From the NCBI GenBank assembly GCA_964615375.1, contig CAZTOW010000097.1:1-12482 (forward strand): a stretch of DNA of 12,482 nucleotides, read 5' to 3'. The notes under the pieces are model-generated. The model was not told the DNA's origin. It saw only the letters and a list, made by a program, of their open reading frames with translations, and ran no database searches. The position numbers were made by a program, and so were the translations under genes. This document shows positions 1 to 7,618 of the stretch, piece after piece. This DNA comes from CAZKWG01 sp964615375 (GTDB taxonomy: Bacteria; Myxococcota_A; UBA796; CAZKWG01). Position 1 is the first letter of the stretch, and the number at the start of each line of letters is the position of its first letter.

Positions 1-333
1 TGGATGAGCGCCGGGTTCTCTCAACCTATGCGTCTACGTACATTCTGGGTTAGAGTCTTCGAAGCGAGGGGGAGTGGCCATCAGCGGCTTTCCTTCGTCA
101 GGCCCGCTCGGAGCTGATCCCTCCGGGCGGGCCGTCGTCCCCGTGGTGCGAGTTCCGAGCGACGCGGGGTCCGCCGATCGGAGCGCCACGGCGAGCCATG
201 GCACAGGTTGAAGTTGACATAATGACGATTCGGCTGCCAGCCCCAGAGAGGAGCGCCGCGCAGAACGCAGGGTGGAGGCGTAACGTCGCGTCGCCGTTGA
301 GGCTGTACGTACGGTCAGGGCGCGCGGCGCGCA
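1..333. other. Intergenic stretch with no recognisable gene
   Basis: No reading frame here has both a plausible ribosome-binding site and recognisable protein content. The minus-strand frame entering from 388 is antisense or out-of-frame noise continuing from the neighbouring gene. The one clear structure is the hairpin at 101-133. The right end is the 3' untranslated side of the FG-GAP lipoprotein gene, whose TGA is at 334-336. The GC-rich palindromic run at 321-332 lies immediately downstream of that stop, but it has no T-tract on the minus strand. Confidence 0.6.
101..133. terminator. Strong GC-rich hairpin, possible terminator
   Basis: The arms at 101-113 and 121-133 are complementary at 12 of 13 positions, with a 7-nt loop. 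The single mismatch is a U-G wobble in the plus-strand transcript, so the plus-strand RNA would fold as an essentially continuous 13-bp stem. It lies about 200 nt beyond the stop of the leftmost lipoprotein gene. Neither side has a U-tract, so an intrinsic terminator is only one option; RNA stabilisation or a chance GC-rich fold are others. Confidence 0.3.
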
Positions 334-2022
334 TCAGTAGCCGTCCGGGGTGAACTGGTAGAGCGTGCTGTCGCCGAAGAACGGCCACGTCCCGACCAGC
401 AGGATCGCGTTGTTCTGCGCGTCGCGCGGCGAGGCCGCGACCCGCCAGCCGGTGCGGCTGCCGATCTCGTCTCCCTGGATGAGGATGTCAGCCCCACCAG
501 GCGTAACGGTACCCTCGACCGGGCTGTACCAGAGGGCGGCGCGGCCCTCGTACTGATCGCCGTCACCCCCGGACGCCTGGGGGTCGCCGATGAAGATGTC
601 CGAGTAGCCGTCCTCATTCAGGTCACCCGGGGAGGCCATGCCCATGCCGATCTGGGAGTAGCCGCCACCGTCAAAGATGGCGGTGCTGTCGTCGTCGTAG
701 TCGAGCGTCGGTCCACCAACTGCGTCGTTCAAGATGCCGCTGGTGAACAGGTAGACATAGGCCGAGCTGTCCCAGTAGACGTCGACGGGGTTGGCTGCCG
801 TCGTCAGCAGGTCGTCGAGGCCGTCGCCATCGACATCACCTGGACTGATGAACTGCTCCCCTAGCGCTGTGTGCTCAGAGTCAATAATGACATCCGCGAG
901 ATCCAGGACATCGTAGGTGCCTGCCGGGAGCTCAAGGATGACGTACAGCGCGTCATAGGCGAACATCGCGGCAACGTCATCAATACCGTCCCCATTGATG
1001 TCGCCCACGAGGTCCACGTTGTTGACCTTGGTCGCCTCGTCTTCCCAGACGGCGTACACGGCGGTCTCGGCGGCGTCGTAGACGGAGCCACCCTCCACGA
1101 TTGGGCCTGGCATGAAGAAGGCGGAGCCCCGGCCGTCATTGTCGCGAGACACCTCCAGGAAGAGATCAGCCTGACCATCCCCACCATAGATGTCGGCGGT
1201 CAGGACCTTGGAGTACCCGCTCCCGTCGTCGCCCACGCCGTAGTCCAGGTCCAGGTAGGTGGGACCGTCCCGGTCCAGGCTGTACTCCGATGTGACGGGG
1301 CCGGGCACGATGTAGGCGCCATCCTCTTTGCGATCTGACGAGCTGACGCCCATCACGAGGTCTACGAAATCATCCCCATCCAGGTCGCCAGCCGCGACAA
1401 ACGCTCCCTCCAGGTTGTCTTCGTCGGAGCTGATGTCCGGCACCTCGTCGGAGGTCATGTCCACCTCGCCCATGACCGGGCCGGCGACCAGGCGTACCCG
1501 CCCTCGATAGTCCCCTTCCTCTGCGCCCGCTGCGCCGATAAGCAGGTCCACAACACCGTCTCCCGTGAGATCGGCGATGGCGGTGCCGCCACCAGCGTCG
1601 GACTGGTACTGGTCCACCAGCACCGCCGTCGCCTCGTCCAGCCCGGTGCGCCGCTCCAGGCTGGGGCAGTCCGGCTCGCCGTCACAGTCGTTGTCGAGGT
1701 TGTCGGCACAGACCGCCTCCACGCCTGGGTTCAGCGTAGGGTCCTCATCGTCGCAGTCGAGCGCGTTGCCCACGACTGGGGCCGGCGCGGCGCAGGATCG
1801 CATCGCCGTAGCGGAGTCGCCGTAGCCATCGGCGTCCTGGTCCAAGTAGACAGTGGTCTCCTCGCAGCCGGCCAACTCCAGCAGGTCGGTCGTCGGGAGC
1901 ACATCTTCCTGGCTCTGGCAGCCCCTGCAACCTGGGATCACACCGAGCGCGGTCGTCACGCCCAGCACGCAACGGAGCGCCAGAAGCGCGAGCGCCGATC
2001 GCACCTCAAGAGCGGTAGACAT
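334..2022 (-). CDS. Secreted FG-GAP beta-propeller lipoprotein with MopE-like metal-binding motif
   Basis: The product is 562 aa. The N-terminus is a hydrophobic signal ending in VIPGC, a plausible lipobox with Cys32 as the lipidated residue, so the protein is probably anchored in the envelope. Residues ~59-68 hold a calcium-loop-like DQDADGYG. Residues ~89-118 hold the Asp/Cys-rich DCDDEDPTLNPG...DNDCDGEPDC signature of the MopE-type metal-binding motif. About six FG-GAP blades follow (for example DLTGDGVVDLLIG, DLDGDDFVDLVMG, DVDGDGLDDLLTT, DLNEDGYSDIFIG), plus a degenerate seventh near the C-terminus, which fits a seven-bladed integrin-alpha-like propeller. The ATG is preceded by AAGG at 7-8 nt. 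It begins 8 nt after the stop of the upstream paralogue, so the two are very likely co-transcribed. Known members bind Ca2+ and mediate surface or extracellular interactions; the ligand here is unknown. Confidence 0.88.
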   Translation of the reverse strand: MSTALEVRSALALLALRCVLGVTTALGVIPGCRGCQSQEDVLPTTDLLELAGCEETTVYLDQDADGYGDSATAMRSCAAPAPVVGNALDCDDEDPTLNPGVEAVCADNLDNDCDGEPDCPSLERRTGLDEATAVLVDQYQSDAGGGTAIADLTGDGVVDLLIGAAGAEEGDYRGRVRLVAGPVMGEVDMTSDEVPDISSDEDNLEGAFVAAGDLDGDDFVDLVMGVSSSDRKEDGAYIVPGPVTSEYSLDRDGPTYLDLDYGVGDDGSGYSKVLTADIYGGDGQADLFLEVSRDNDGRGSAFFMPGPIVEGGSVYDAAETAVYAVWEDEATKVNNVDLVGDINGDGIDDVAAMFAYDALYVILELPAGTYDVLDLADVIIDSEHTALGEQFISPGDVDGDGLDDLLTTAANPVDVYWDSSAYVYLFTSGILNDAVGGPTLDYDDDSTAIFDGGGYSQIGMGMASPGDLNEDGYSDIFIGDPQASGGDGDQYEGRAALWYSPVEGTVTPGGADILIQGDEIGSRTGWRVAASPRDAQNNAILLVGTWPFFGDSTLYQFTPDGY

Positions 2023-2030
2023 GTGCTGCC

Positions 2031-3887
2031 TTACCAGCCCAGGTGAAAGACATAGGTGACGCCATCGCCGAAGCGCACGTCGCCCCCTTCGTCCGCCACT
2101 TCCGCCCCCACCCCGGGCGCCCCGATAATCAAATCGTTGGTTTGGGTAGCCACCATAGACCAGCCGAAGAGGGAGGGCGCTCCGAGCCCCTGATCCTCGC
2201 CCAGGACCACCGCGTCCGCGTTCTCGGTGTTGTGCCGTCCCGAGAGCGGCCCATACCAGATGCCCACGCCTCCAGCGTTTTCACCCCCGCCCCAGCTTGC
2301 CTTGGGGCTGCCAATCAGCAGGTCCTGGTTGCCATCCTGGTCCAGGTCCACCCGACCGAGCATGAACTGCCCAGCCAGCTCCTCACTGTCCGCCCCATAG
2401 AAGTACGCCTCCCGATCATCCAGCTCCGGCGCCGCGCGCTCCCGCAAGACCTCGCCCGTGAACAGCCACGCCGCCCCCGCCTCGTCCTCGACCTTCGGCG
2501 CGCCGATCAGCAGATCCCCGAGCCCATCTCCGTCGATGTCTCCCGCGTCCGCGAGCGCGTCCCCCAGGCGCCCGGCGCTCTCCTCGCCAAGGATGACGCA
2601 GTCCGCATCCTCCACGTCCAGGTTCCCGGCCTCGAAGTAGATGTAGACGGCCCCCTTGCCAGCCGCCGGGTGGAAGCCACCCATGAAGCTGTCCGTGTAG
2701 CCCGGCGCGCCCACCGCCAGCTCTGCGCGACCGTCGCCGTCCAGATCCTGGATCGTCGCCACCGAGGTCCCGAGGTCCAGGCTGGAGGCCCCATCGATCC
2801 GGGCCACATCGCTGTCCAAGTTCAGGCTGACGTCCGTGGTCATCGGCCCGCGCACCACGTAGACGCTGCTGGAGCCGGGCGCGGTCACAACCACGTCCGC
2901 CTCGCCATCTGCACCGAGCAGGTCGCCCGGCGCCGCGAGCGCGGCCCCCACCTCATAGCCGCCCGTCACGGTCAGGCCCAGCTCCACCATGTCCCGCGAC
3001 ACCGTGGAGAGCTCCGGCTCATCCCCCGCGTCCTCCACCGCGCGGACAGGCCCGTAAACCAGCACCGCCATCGCATCATCGCCCCCAGGCGCCCCGACCA
3101 GGACGTCATCGTACCCATCGCCGTCGATGTCCCCGAGTCCGCTGAGCGCGCTGCCTGCCGCGCTACCCTCCAAGCCCGTGAGCCGGACGCTGGCCTCCTC
3201 GTCCACGTCGAGCTCGCCCGAGAACGGCCCCGCCACCACGTAGGCCGAGCCCATGTCGTCCGGCGCGCCCACGATCACGTCGTCGAAGCCGTCGCCATCG
3301 ATATCCGCCGCCGCCAGGCTCGCGCCGAGCGCCTCCTCCCCCTCGCCCTGGTACTGCGCGTCCGCGCCCGCGGAATCCAGCTCGCCGTCCGCCGGGTCGC
3401 AGTCCGAGACCCCATCGCAGTCATCGTCCTTGCCGTTGCCGCAGACCGGCTCCATGGCCGGGTTCACGTCCGGGTCACCCTCATCGCAATCCCCCGTCCG
3501 GGCCGCGAGCGTCTCCCCGTCGTCGCAGAGCGTGACCATGAGCATCGACGCGCCGAAGCCGTCCTGATCGCCGTCCCGATAGCCCGTGCTGGTCTGATGG
3601 ACGTCCGGGTCCGCGTCGTTGCAGTCGTCACCCGTGCTCACCCATGGGCCGCCCGTCTCGGGCGCATCGCAGGTGTCAACGCGCGTGTCCGGGTCGCCAT
3701 GGCCGTCGCCGTCGAGATCCTCGTACCACTCGTGGTCGTAGACTTCGTCGTTGTCTGGCTCGCAGTCGATGACCAGGGTGGCGCCGTCCCCGTCGCCGTC
3801 GAGGGTGGCGTAATAGGCGACGTAGTCATCCTCGGTTGCGCATGCAGGGGCCAGGGTCAGCGTCAACGGGACGATCAGCGAGCGCAT
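2031..3887 (-). CDS. Secreted FG-GAP beta-propeller lipoprotein with MopE-like motifs (paralogue)
   Basis: The product is 618 aa from the chosen start. An in-frame start at 3947 would add 20 residues, but the ATG at 3887 has a perfect AGGAGG four nt upstream and directly begins a lipoprotein signal (MRSLIVPLTLTLAPAC, Cys16). Residues ~30-165 contain Asp-rich repeats (DGDGDG, DLDGDGHGDPD, DGDQDGFG) and the MopE-type GDCDEGDPDVNPAMEPVCGNGKD region. From about residue 175 to the C-terminus there are seven FG-GAP blades, including DIDGDGFDDVIVGAP, DIDGDGYDDVLVGAP, DLDGDGRAELAVGAP and DIDGDGLGDLLIGAP. Several blades end in a repeated Y-x-x-x-GP strand (YVVAGP, LVYGP, IWYGP). The domain order matches the gene 8 nt downstream, so the pair probably arose by tandem duplication. 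Its promoter should lie in 3888-4090. Confidence 0.88.
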   Translation of the reverse strand: MRSLIVPLTLTLAPACATEDDYVAYYATLDGDGDGATLVIDCEPDNDEVYDHEWYEDLDGDGHGDPDTRVDTCDAPETGGPWVSTGDDCNDADPDVHQTSTGYRDGDQDGFGASMLMVTLCDDGETLAARTGDCDEGDPDVNPAMEPVCGNGKDDDCDGVSDCDPADGELDSAGADAQYQGEGEEALGASLAAADIDGDGFDDVIVGAPDDMGSAYVVAGPFSGELDVDEEASVRLTGLEGSAAGSALSGLGDIDGDGYDDVLVGAPGGDDAMAVLVYGPVRAVEDAGDEPELSTVSRDMVELGLTVTGGYEVGAALAAPGDLLGADGEADVVVTAPGSSSVYVVRGPMTTDVSLNLDSDVARIDGASSLDLGTSVATIQDLDGDGRAELAVGAPGYTDSFMGGFHPAAGKGAVYIYFEAGNLDVEDADCVILGEESAGRLGDALADAGDIDGDGLGDLLIGAPKVEDEAGAAWLFTGEVLRERAAPELDDREAYFYGADSEELAGQFMLGRVDLDQDGNQDLLIGSPKASWGGGENAGGVGIWYGPLSGRHNTENADAVVLGEDQGLGAPSLFGWSMVATQTNDLIIGAPGVGAEVADEGGDVRFGDGVTYVFHLGW

Positions 3888-4090
3888 GCGGCCTCCTGCA
3901 AGGCGGAACGGCCCAGGGAGAGCCGCGGGGGCTGACTTGCAGTCCACGGCCCGCTCCTGTAGATAAGGGATGAAGCGAGCACAGCTCGGGTTGGACGCGC
4001 CATGTTCTGATGCGCGCGCCTCTGTATAAGCTGTGCTTTTAGTGTGCGTCTCATATGAAGGTATTATACTCCCGTTCAGAGGTGCGCACC
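3888..4090. promoter_or_regulatory. Divergent promoter region
   Basis: This gap separates the minus-strand lipoprotein pair from the plus-strand kinase operon and must carry promoters for both, unless they are read from further away. It is more AT-rich than its surroundings around 4021-4070. A -10-like TATTAT (4062-4067) or TATACT (4065-4070) lies just upstream of the operon, but no convincing -35 sits at the right distance, so an alternative sigma factor is possible. A small dyad, CGAGC-aca-GCTCG (3976-3988), is a candidate operator half-way between the genes. An in-frame ATG at 4055 lacks a ribosome-binding site and overlaps the promoter-like bases. Confidence 0.4.
3892..3897 (-). promoter_or_regulatory. 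Ribosome-binding site deciding the 3887 start
   Basis: On the minus strand this reads AGGAGG, a perfect anti-16S match, 4 nt before the ATG at 3887-3885. It lies inside the 20-codon extension from 3947 and shows that the extension is not translated as part of the lipoprotein. The lipobox spacing from 3887 agrees. Confidence 0.7.
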
Positions 4091-4816
4091 ATGACCGGCC
4101 CGAACTCCGGGATCTTTCTTTTCTCTACGATCTCCCTGCTCGCGATTCTCCCTGGCACGGCGTTTGCGTGTGCCGAAAACGACATCAACTGTTGGTGGAA
4201 TTTAGCAGAGGCGCAAAATCGACTCCTCGATCAACCGGCATTCTCGGCCGCCGTCTCGGGAGCCCGCCGAGCTCTGGCCAACAATCCCGATGCATCACCG
4301 ACCGAGCGCGCCGCCGTGCTGCGCCTGGAGGGCATCGAGGCGGCGATGCAGCAGGATCGGCGCACGGCGCTTCGGCTCTTCCAGGAGGCCCGTCGCCTGG
4401 ATGCCACCGCCGCGCTGCCCGCCGACCTCTACCCGCCGGCCCACCCCTTCGCGAAGCTCTACGCGGCGGCGGACCCAACCCTGGCGCCGCTGCTGGTCGA
4501 GACTACACCGCCGATGCGAGAAGATCCGCCTGTAACAACTGCTACCGTGGTTCTTTCTGAAACCGAAGCTCCCGCGCGTAGGCGCGCTGCGCCCTGGTTC
4601 ATCGGCGCTGCGACCAGCGCCATGCTCTCCGGCGGCCTCTACGCCTGGTCGCGCAACATCCCCGAGGCCGTGGGCGCATACGGCGATGACGCCATGGCCT
4701 ACGCGACCGCTTCTGCCCGCGCGTACAGCCGCGAGGACGGCCTGCGCACGGCCTCCGGCGGCGCGGCCCTGCTCGGCGCCGGGCTTCTCACCGCCGGCCT
4801 GACCGTGGCGTGGTGA
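4091..4816 (+). CDS. Exported membrane protein with TPR-like helical region, kinase-operon partner
   Basis: The product is 241 aa. I chose ATG 4091 over 4055 because GAGG lies ~8 nt upstream and the protein then begins with a clean signal peptide (hydrophobic ~8-22, cleavage likely after AFA at 24-26). Residues ~36-108 are helical; 74-108 resemble one tetratricopeptide unit (LRLEGIEAAMQQDRRTALRLFQEARR), followed by a conserved-looking LYPPAHPFAKLY segment. A Pro/Thr-rich linker (~137-165) leads to two hydrophobic segments (~168-188 and ~220-240), the second ending at the C-terminus. I do not recognise the family. The stop is 4 nt before the kinase ATG, so it could be a sensor, scaffold or substrate of that kinase. 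Codon use in the first ~70 codons is less GC-rich than in the rest. Confidence 0.72.
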   Translation: MTGPNSGIFLFSTISLLAILPGTAFACAENDINCWWNLAEAQNRLLDQPAFSAAVSGARRALANNPDASPTERAAVLRLEGIEAAMQQDRRTALRLFQEARRLDATAALPADLYPPAHPFAKLYAAADPTLAPLLVETTPPMREDPPVTTATVVLSETEAPARRRAAPWFIGAATSAMLSGGLYAWSRNIPEAVGAYGDDAMAYATASARAYSREDGLRTASGGAALLGAGLLTAGLTVAW

Positions 4817-4820
4817 GGCC

Positions 4821-6479
4821 ATGCGGCGCTTCAAGGTCCTGGCAGAGATCGGCAAGGGCGGCTTCGGTCGTGTGCTCTGCGTGCGCGAGGAGGGCTCGGA
4901 CATGGCTCCACAACTGGCGCTCAAGCTGCTGAGCGGCCACTGGCAGGAGGACGACGAGCCCGTGCGTCGCCTCCGAGACGAGGCGCGTCTGCTGGCCCAG
5001 CTCCGGCACCCGGGCATCGTGCGGCTCTACAGCTACCTGCACCTGGACACCGGACCCGGGCTGCTCATGGAGCTCGTGGACGGCCCGAACCTCGCCGACG
5101 TGCTGCGGCTCGGGGGGCGCCTGCCCACCACCGCCGCGCTGGAGCTGGTGGCGCGCGTGGCCGAGGCGCTGGACTTCGCCTGGACCCTGACAGGCAAGGA
5201 CGGCCAGCCCCTACACCTGCTGCACCGCGACATCAAGCCGGCCAACATCGCCGTGACGCGGCACGGCGAGGTCAAGCTGCTCGACTTCGGGATCGCCTGG
5301 GGCGCCTTCGAGGCCCGCGAAGCGCGCTCAGGGCCTGAGCCGCGCGGCACCGGCACCTACATGGCGCCCGAGCGACACCGCGGCCAGGACTCCCCCACCG
5401 TGGACGTGTACGGGCTCGGCCTCGTGCTGGCCAACCTGCTGCTCGGGGCCGAGCACCCGGAGCTGCCGAAGTCTGAGGAGGACCAGCCAGCGTTCACCGA
5501 GGCGATGGCGACCAACCTGTTGCGCGCCCTCGGCCCCCGACGTCGAGAGAGTGAGCTCATCACCTCGCTCGTACTGAGCTGCGTCGAATGGTCCGCCGAG
5601 GCGCGCCCCTCCCCGCGCGACGTCGCTGATCTCGCTCGCGCCCTGGCTGCCGAGCTCGCCGGCACGGACCTGACGACCTGGGCCGCGCGGCGGGTGCCCG
5701 AGCTGCACGCGCGGGCCACGGAGCTGGCTCAGGCGAGCGCGGTCGCCGTAGGCGTCGTCCTCAGCGAGCGGCCCCACCTCCGACAGGCGCGCGTCATCGA
5801 GGAGGAGCCCGACACGGGGATCGCCTGGCTGAGCGACCCCTACGCCAGGCCCGTGCAGGCGGCGGCGCCCGGCGTGAGGCTGGACGTGGGCACGCCACCG
5901 GAGACGCCAGCCACACCGATGCCCGCGCCCGCTGTGCCGCCGGTGGTCGTGGCCCGCCCCACGCGCTGGAGCCAGGTCGGTGCGGCGATCGCGGTGCTGC
6001 TGTTCCTCGGCGGCTTCAGCGTCTGGTGGATGGGCTGGGGTAGGCCGCCCGCGCCCGAGTCGCTGGTTCAGGCGGCGCCCGCGCCGTCGAGTCCGCCCAC
6101 GCCGACGACACCCACGGCGCCGGTCGAGCAGACCGCACCCGTCATCGTGGCGCCCGTGCAGGCCCCGGAGCCGCGACTCGCAGCCGCCCCAACGCGCCCA
6201 CGACCACGCGAGGTTCAGCCTGTAACGGCTGTGACAGCGGAGTCGAGTACCGCGCGGGTTCGCGTTGAAGGGGACGCCGAGCGCGTCGTCCTCACTCAGG
6301 GAGAGCGTCAGGTGGCGCTCCCCGCCGAGGTCCAACCGGGCGCCTACACCGTCCTGGTCACGCTTCCTGGTGGCGAGCCCCCCTTCGCCTACGGCGAGCT
6401 CGCCGCCCGCGCAGGCGCCACCTACGAGATCAACTGCCGCGCCGCCATGTCGACCTGCCGCACCCGGGAGCTGCCATGA
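4821..6479 (+). CDS. Transmembrane Ser/Thr protein kinase (Hanks type)
   Basis: The product is 552 aa. The kinase domain spans ~4-275: Gly-rich loop GKGGFGRV (11-18), ATP-binding Lys35 in LALKLL, helix-C Glu54, catalytic loop HRDIKPANI (135-143, Asp137), DFG (155-157), GTGTYMAPE (177-184) and DVYGLG (195-200). All catalytic residues are present, so it should be an active kinase with Ser/Thr specificity. The HRD arginine makes activation-loop control possible. A linker follows, then one membrane span (~384-405), a Pro/Ala/Thr-rich stretch (~408-465), and a small beta-rich extracytoplasmic domain (~476-552) reminiscent of PEGA-type domains, with two cysteines (539, 546) that could form a disulfide. 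It sits in an operon with an exported TPR-like protein and a metalloprotease-like lipoprotein, which suggests envelope sensing. The predicted topology puts the kinase in the cytoplasm. Confidence 0.93.
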   Translation: MRRFKVLAEIGKGGFGRVLCVREEGSDMAPQLALKLLSGHWQEDDEPVRRLRDEARLLAQLRHPGIVRLYSYLHLDTGPGLLMELVDGPNLADVLRLGGRLPTTAALELVARVAEALDFAWTLTGKDGQPLHLLHRDIKPANIAVTRHGEVKLLDFGIAWGAFEAREARSGPEPRGTGTYMAPERHRGQDSPTVDVYGLGLVLANLLLGAEHPELPKSEEDQPAFTEAMATNLLRALGPRRRESELITSLVLSCVEWSAEARPSPRDVADLARALAAELAGTDLTTWAARRVPELHARATELAQASAVAVGVVLSERPHLRQARVIEEEPDTGIAWLSDPYARPVQAAAPGVRLDVGTPPETPATPMPAPAVPPVVVARPTRWSQVGAAIAVLLFLGGFSVWWMGWGRPPAPESLVQAAPAPSSPPTPTTPTAPVEQTAPVIVAPVQAPEPRLAAAPTRPRPREVQPVTAVTAESSTARVRVEGDAERVVLTQGERQVALPAEVQPGAYTVLVTLPGGEPPFAYGELAARAGATYEINCRAAMSTCRTRELP

Positions 6480-7249
6480 TCCTCGCCCTCCTGCTGGCGT
6501 GCAGCCCGTTTAAGGGCATCGAGGACCGCTGGAACGCCGCCTGGGAAGCCTGCGACCCGGACGCGGCGCAGGGCGAGCCCGACCCCTACGATCTCGACGC
6601 CACGCTCAGCGCCGACTGCCAGGACACCCTGCTCGATGACTTCAAGGTGGACCGCGAGAGTCTGGCCGCCGTCGCCGAGACCGAGACCAGCCCCGCCCTC
6701 GACGCCTGCTTCGTGACCAGCGCCTACGCGCTGCTCACCCGCGATGCCGGCCGCTACGCCACCACCGAGCCCGGTGACGGTGTGTTCCAGGTCTACCTGG
6801 ACCAGATGCAGGAGGTCTACTGGCAGCTCGGCGGGGACGACAACCGGCAGCTCGCCTACAACTACGCGACCTGGTTCACCGCGGGCGTCGTCGTGGAGAG
6901 CTTCGAGGACGGCGCGCTGGCCGCCACCTATGAGGATGGCCTGCACCTGGCCCCGGAGGCCGCTGACGAGTGCGGCGTCGAGCTCGCGCACCTCTTGTTC
7001 CACGAGTCTGGCCACGCGAACCTGGAGGCGCATGTCGCCTGTCCCGAGGACTTCGAGTTCACCGACTGCCCGGACTGCGAGGAGCTGATGACCACGGCCT
7101 GCGACGCGGATGACCAGGGGACGTTCGCGCTGGAGAGCAGCCTGCTCGCGCTGTGGGAGGGGACCTGCGACGAGGACGGGGAGGCGGCGACCTGCGCATA
7201 CCTGGAGCAGGCGCAGGGGGCGGCGGAGGATCGGGCGATGGCGTTCTGA
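6476..7249 (+). CDS. Putative zinc-metalloprotease-like lipoprotein (HExxH), Cys-rich
   Basis: The product is 257 aa. The ATG overlaps the kinase stop (ATGA), which implies translational coupling. The N-terminus MILALLLAC is a very short signal with a lipobox (LLAC, Cys9) but no basic n-region. Residues 171-180 read AHLLFHESGH, an HExxH zinc motif in a hydrophobic helix. Glu220 in FALESSLLALW, 40 residues later in another helix, is a candidate third ligand of gluzincin type. Beyond the lipidated Cys there are ten cysteines (26, 48, 78, 166, 189, 198, 201, 209, 231, 240), an even number suited to disulfides outside the cytoplasm. The protein is acidic. I do not recognise a named family; protease activity is inferred from the motif alone. 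It may process the partner protein or the kinase ectodomain. Confidence 0.75.
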   Translation: MILALLLACSPFKGIEDRWNAAWEACDPDAAQGEPDPYDLDATLSADCQDTLLDDFKVDRESLAAVAETETSPALDACFVTSAYALLTRDAGRYATTEPGDGVFQVYLDQMQEVYWQLGGDDNRQLAYNYATWFTAGVVVESFEDGALAATYEDGLHLAPEAADECGVELAHLLFHESGHANLEAHVACPEDFEFTDCPDCEELMTTACDADDQGTFALESSLLALWEGTCDEDGEAATCAYLEQAQGAAEDRAMAF

Positions 7250-7313
7250 GTGTTGAGAACCGACCAGCGGCGAAGCCGAACGTACAGGCAGGGCTTACCC
7301 CGGCCCCCACCCC

Positions 7314-7567
7314 GGCTGTCCCGGCGCAGCCCCACACCGCCGGGGACGCGAATCCCCGGCTGCGACTTCCCAAGATCGCCCCCGGCCCCGGCGTCCCCGG
7401 GGTCCGAGAGGCGCACAATTAATTAGAGGGCGAAATTCCACACGCCCCGTTCGGCGCTGACCCAAGCGTGAGAATTGCCCCCTAATTAATTGCCTGCACG
7501 CTGGGACACGGGGACGCCGGGGACCTGGGCTGTCCCCGGCGTTACACGCCTGTTACGTGGTCCCCGG
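7314..7567. repeat. Scattered GTCCCCGG / CCGGGGAC words and a GGCTGTCCC(C)GGCG direct repeat
   Basis: GTCCCCGG occurs at 7393-7400, 7532-7539 and 7560-7567, and its complement at 7340-7347 and 7517-7524. A near copy, ACGGGGAC, is at 7508-7515. GGCTGTCCCGGCG at 7314-7326 recurs with one extra C at 7528-7541. The copies flank the AT-rich inverted repeat on both sides in both orientations. Iteron-like protein-binding sites are one reading; a compositional effect of GC-rich DNA is the alternative. Confidence 0.4.
7416..7492. repeat. 77-nt imperfect inverted repeat with AT-rich ends
   Basis: The outer arms are a perfect 11-bp pair (7416-7426 CAATTAATTAG with 7482-7492). After one mismatch, GGGC (7428-7431) pairs with GCCC (7477-7480). 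After a 2-nt bulge, AATTC (7434-7438) pairs with GAATT (7472-7476). Inside, CACGC (7441-7445) pairs with GCGTG (7466-7470). The whole segment can therefore fold into one long interrupted stem. Candidate roles are a bidirectional terminator for the convergent genes, a primase or helicase loading site, or an attachment/end site. No T-run follows the stem on either strand. Confidence 0.65.
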
Positions 7568-7618
7568 CAGCACGGGAATCCGCCGGACGCGCTGGGGCCG
7601 ACGCCGGGACGCGCGCGT

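Larger units (their letters stand above)
7250..7618. other. Convergent intergenic region, repeat-rich
   Basis: This gap lies between the convergent HExxH lipoprotein gene and the DUF927 helicase gene. It holds no credible gene. It is extremely GC-rich except for two short AATTAATT islands at 7417-7424 and 7484-7491, and it contains the inverted repeat and repeated words listed separately. It is also the likely junction between the chromosomal operon and the mobile-element-like right half. Confidence 0.6.

Noticed and set aside
199..223. Sigma-54-like TGGCAC (199-204) and TTGACA/CATAAT words (214-223)
   Set aside because: The -12 element is absent at the required spacing, and the -35 and -10 words overlap each other, so neither forms a usable promoter.
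2043..3935. 630-aa open frame on the plus strand opposite the propeller lipoprotein
   Set aside because: It is antisense to a gene with clear domains, is rich in Arg/His/Val as expected from a mirrored GC-rich frame, and has no motif. The Asp-rich coding strand explains the lack of stops.
3888..3947. Upstream start for the larger propeller lipoprotein
   Set aside because: It would place 20 non-hydrophobic residues before the lipoprotein signal and has no ribosome-binding site, whereas 3887 has a perfect one.
5328..6335. 335-aa minus-strand frame opposite the kinase
   Set aside because: Antisense shadow of the kinase coding frame; composed of Arg/Gly-rich sequence without motifs.
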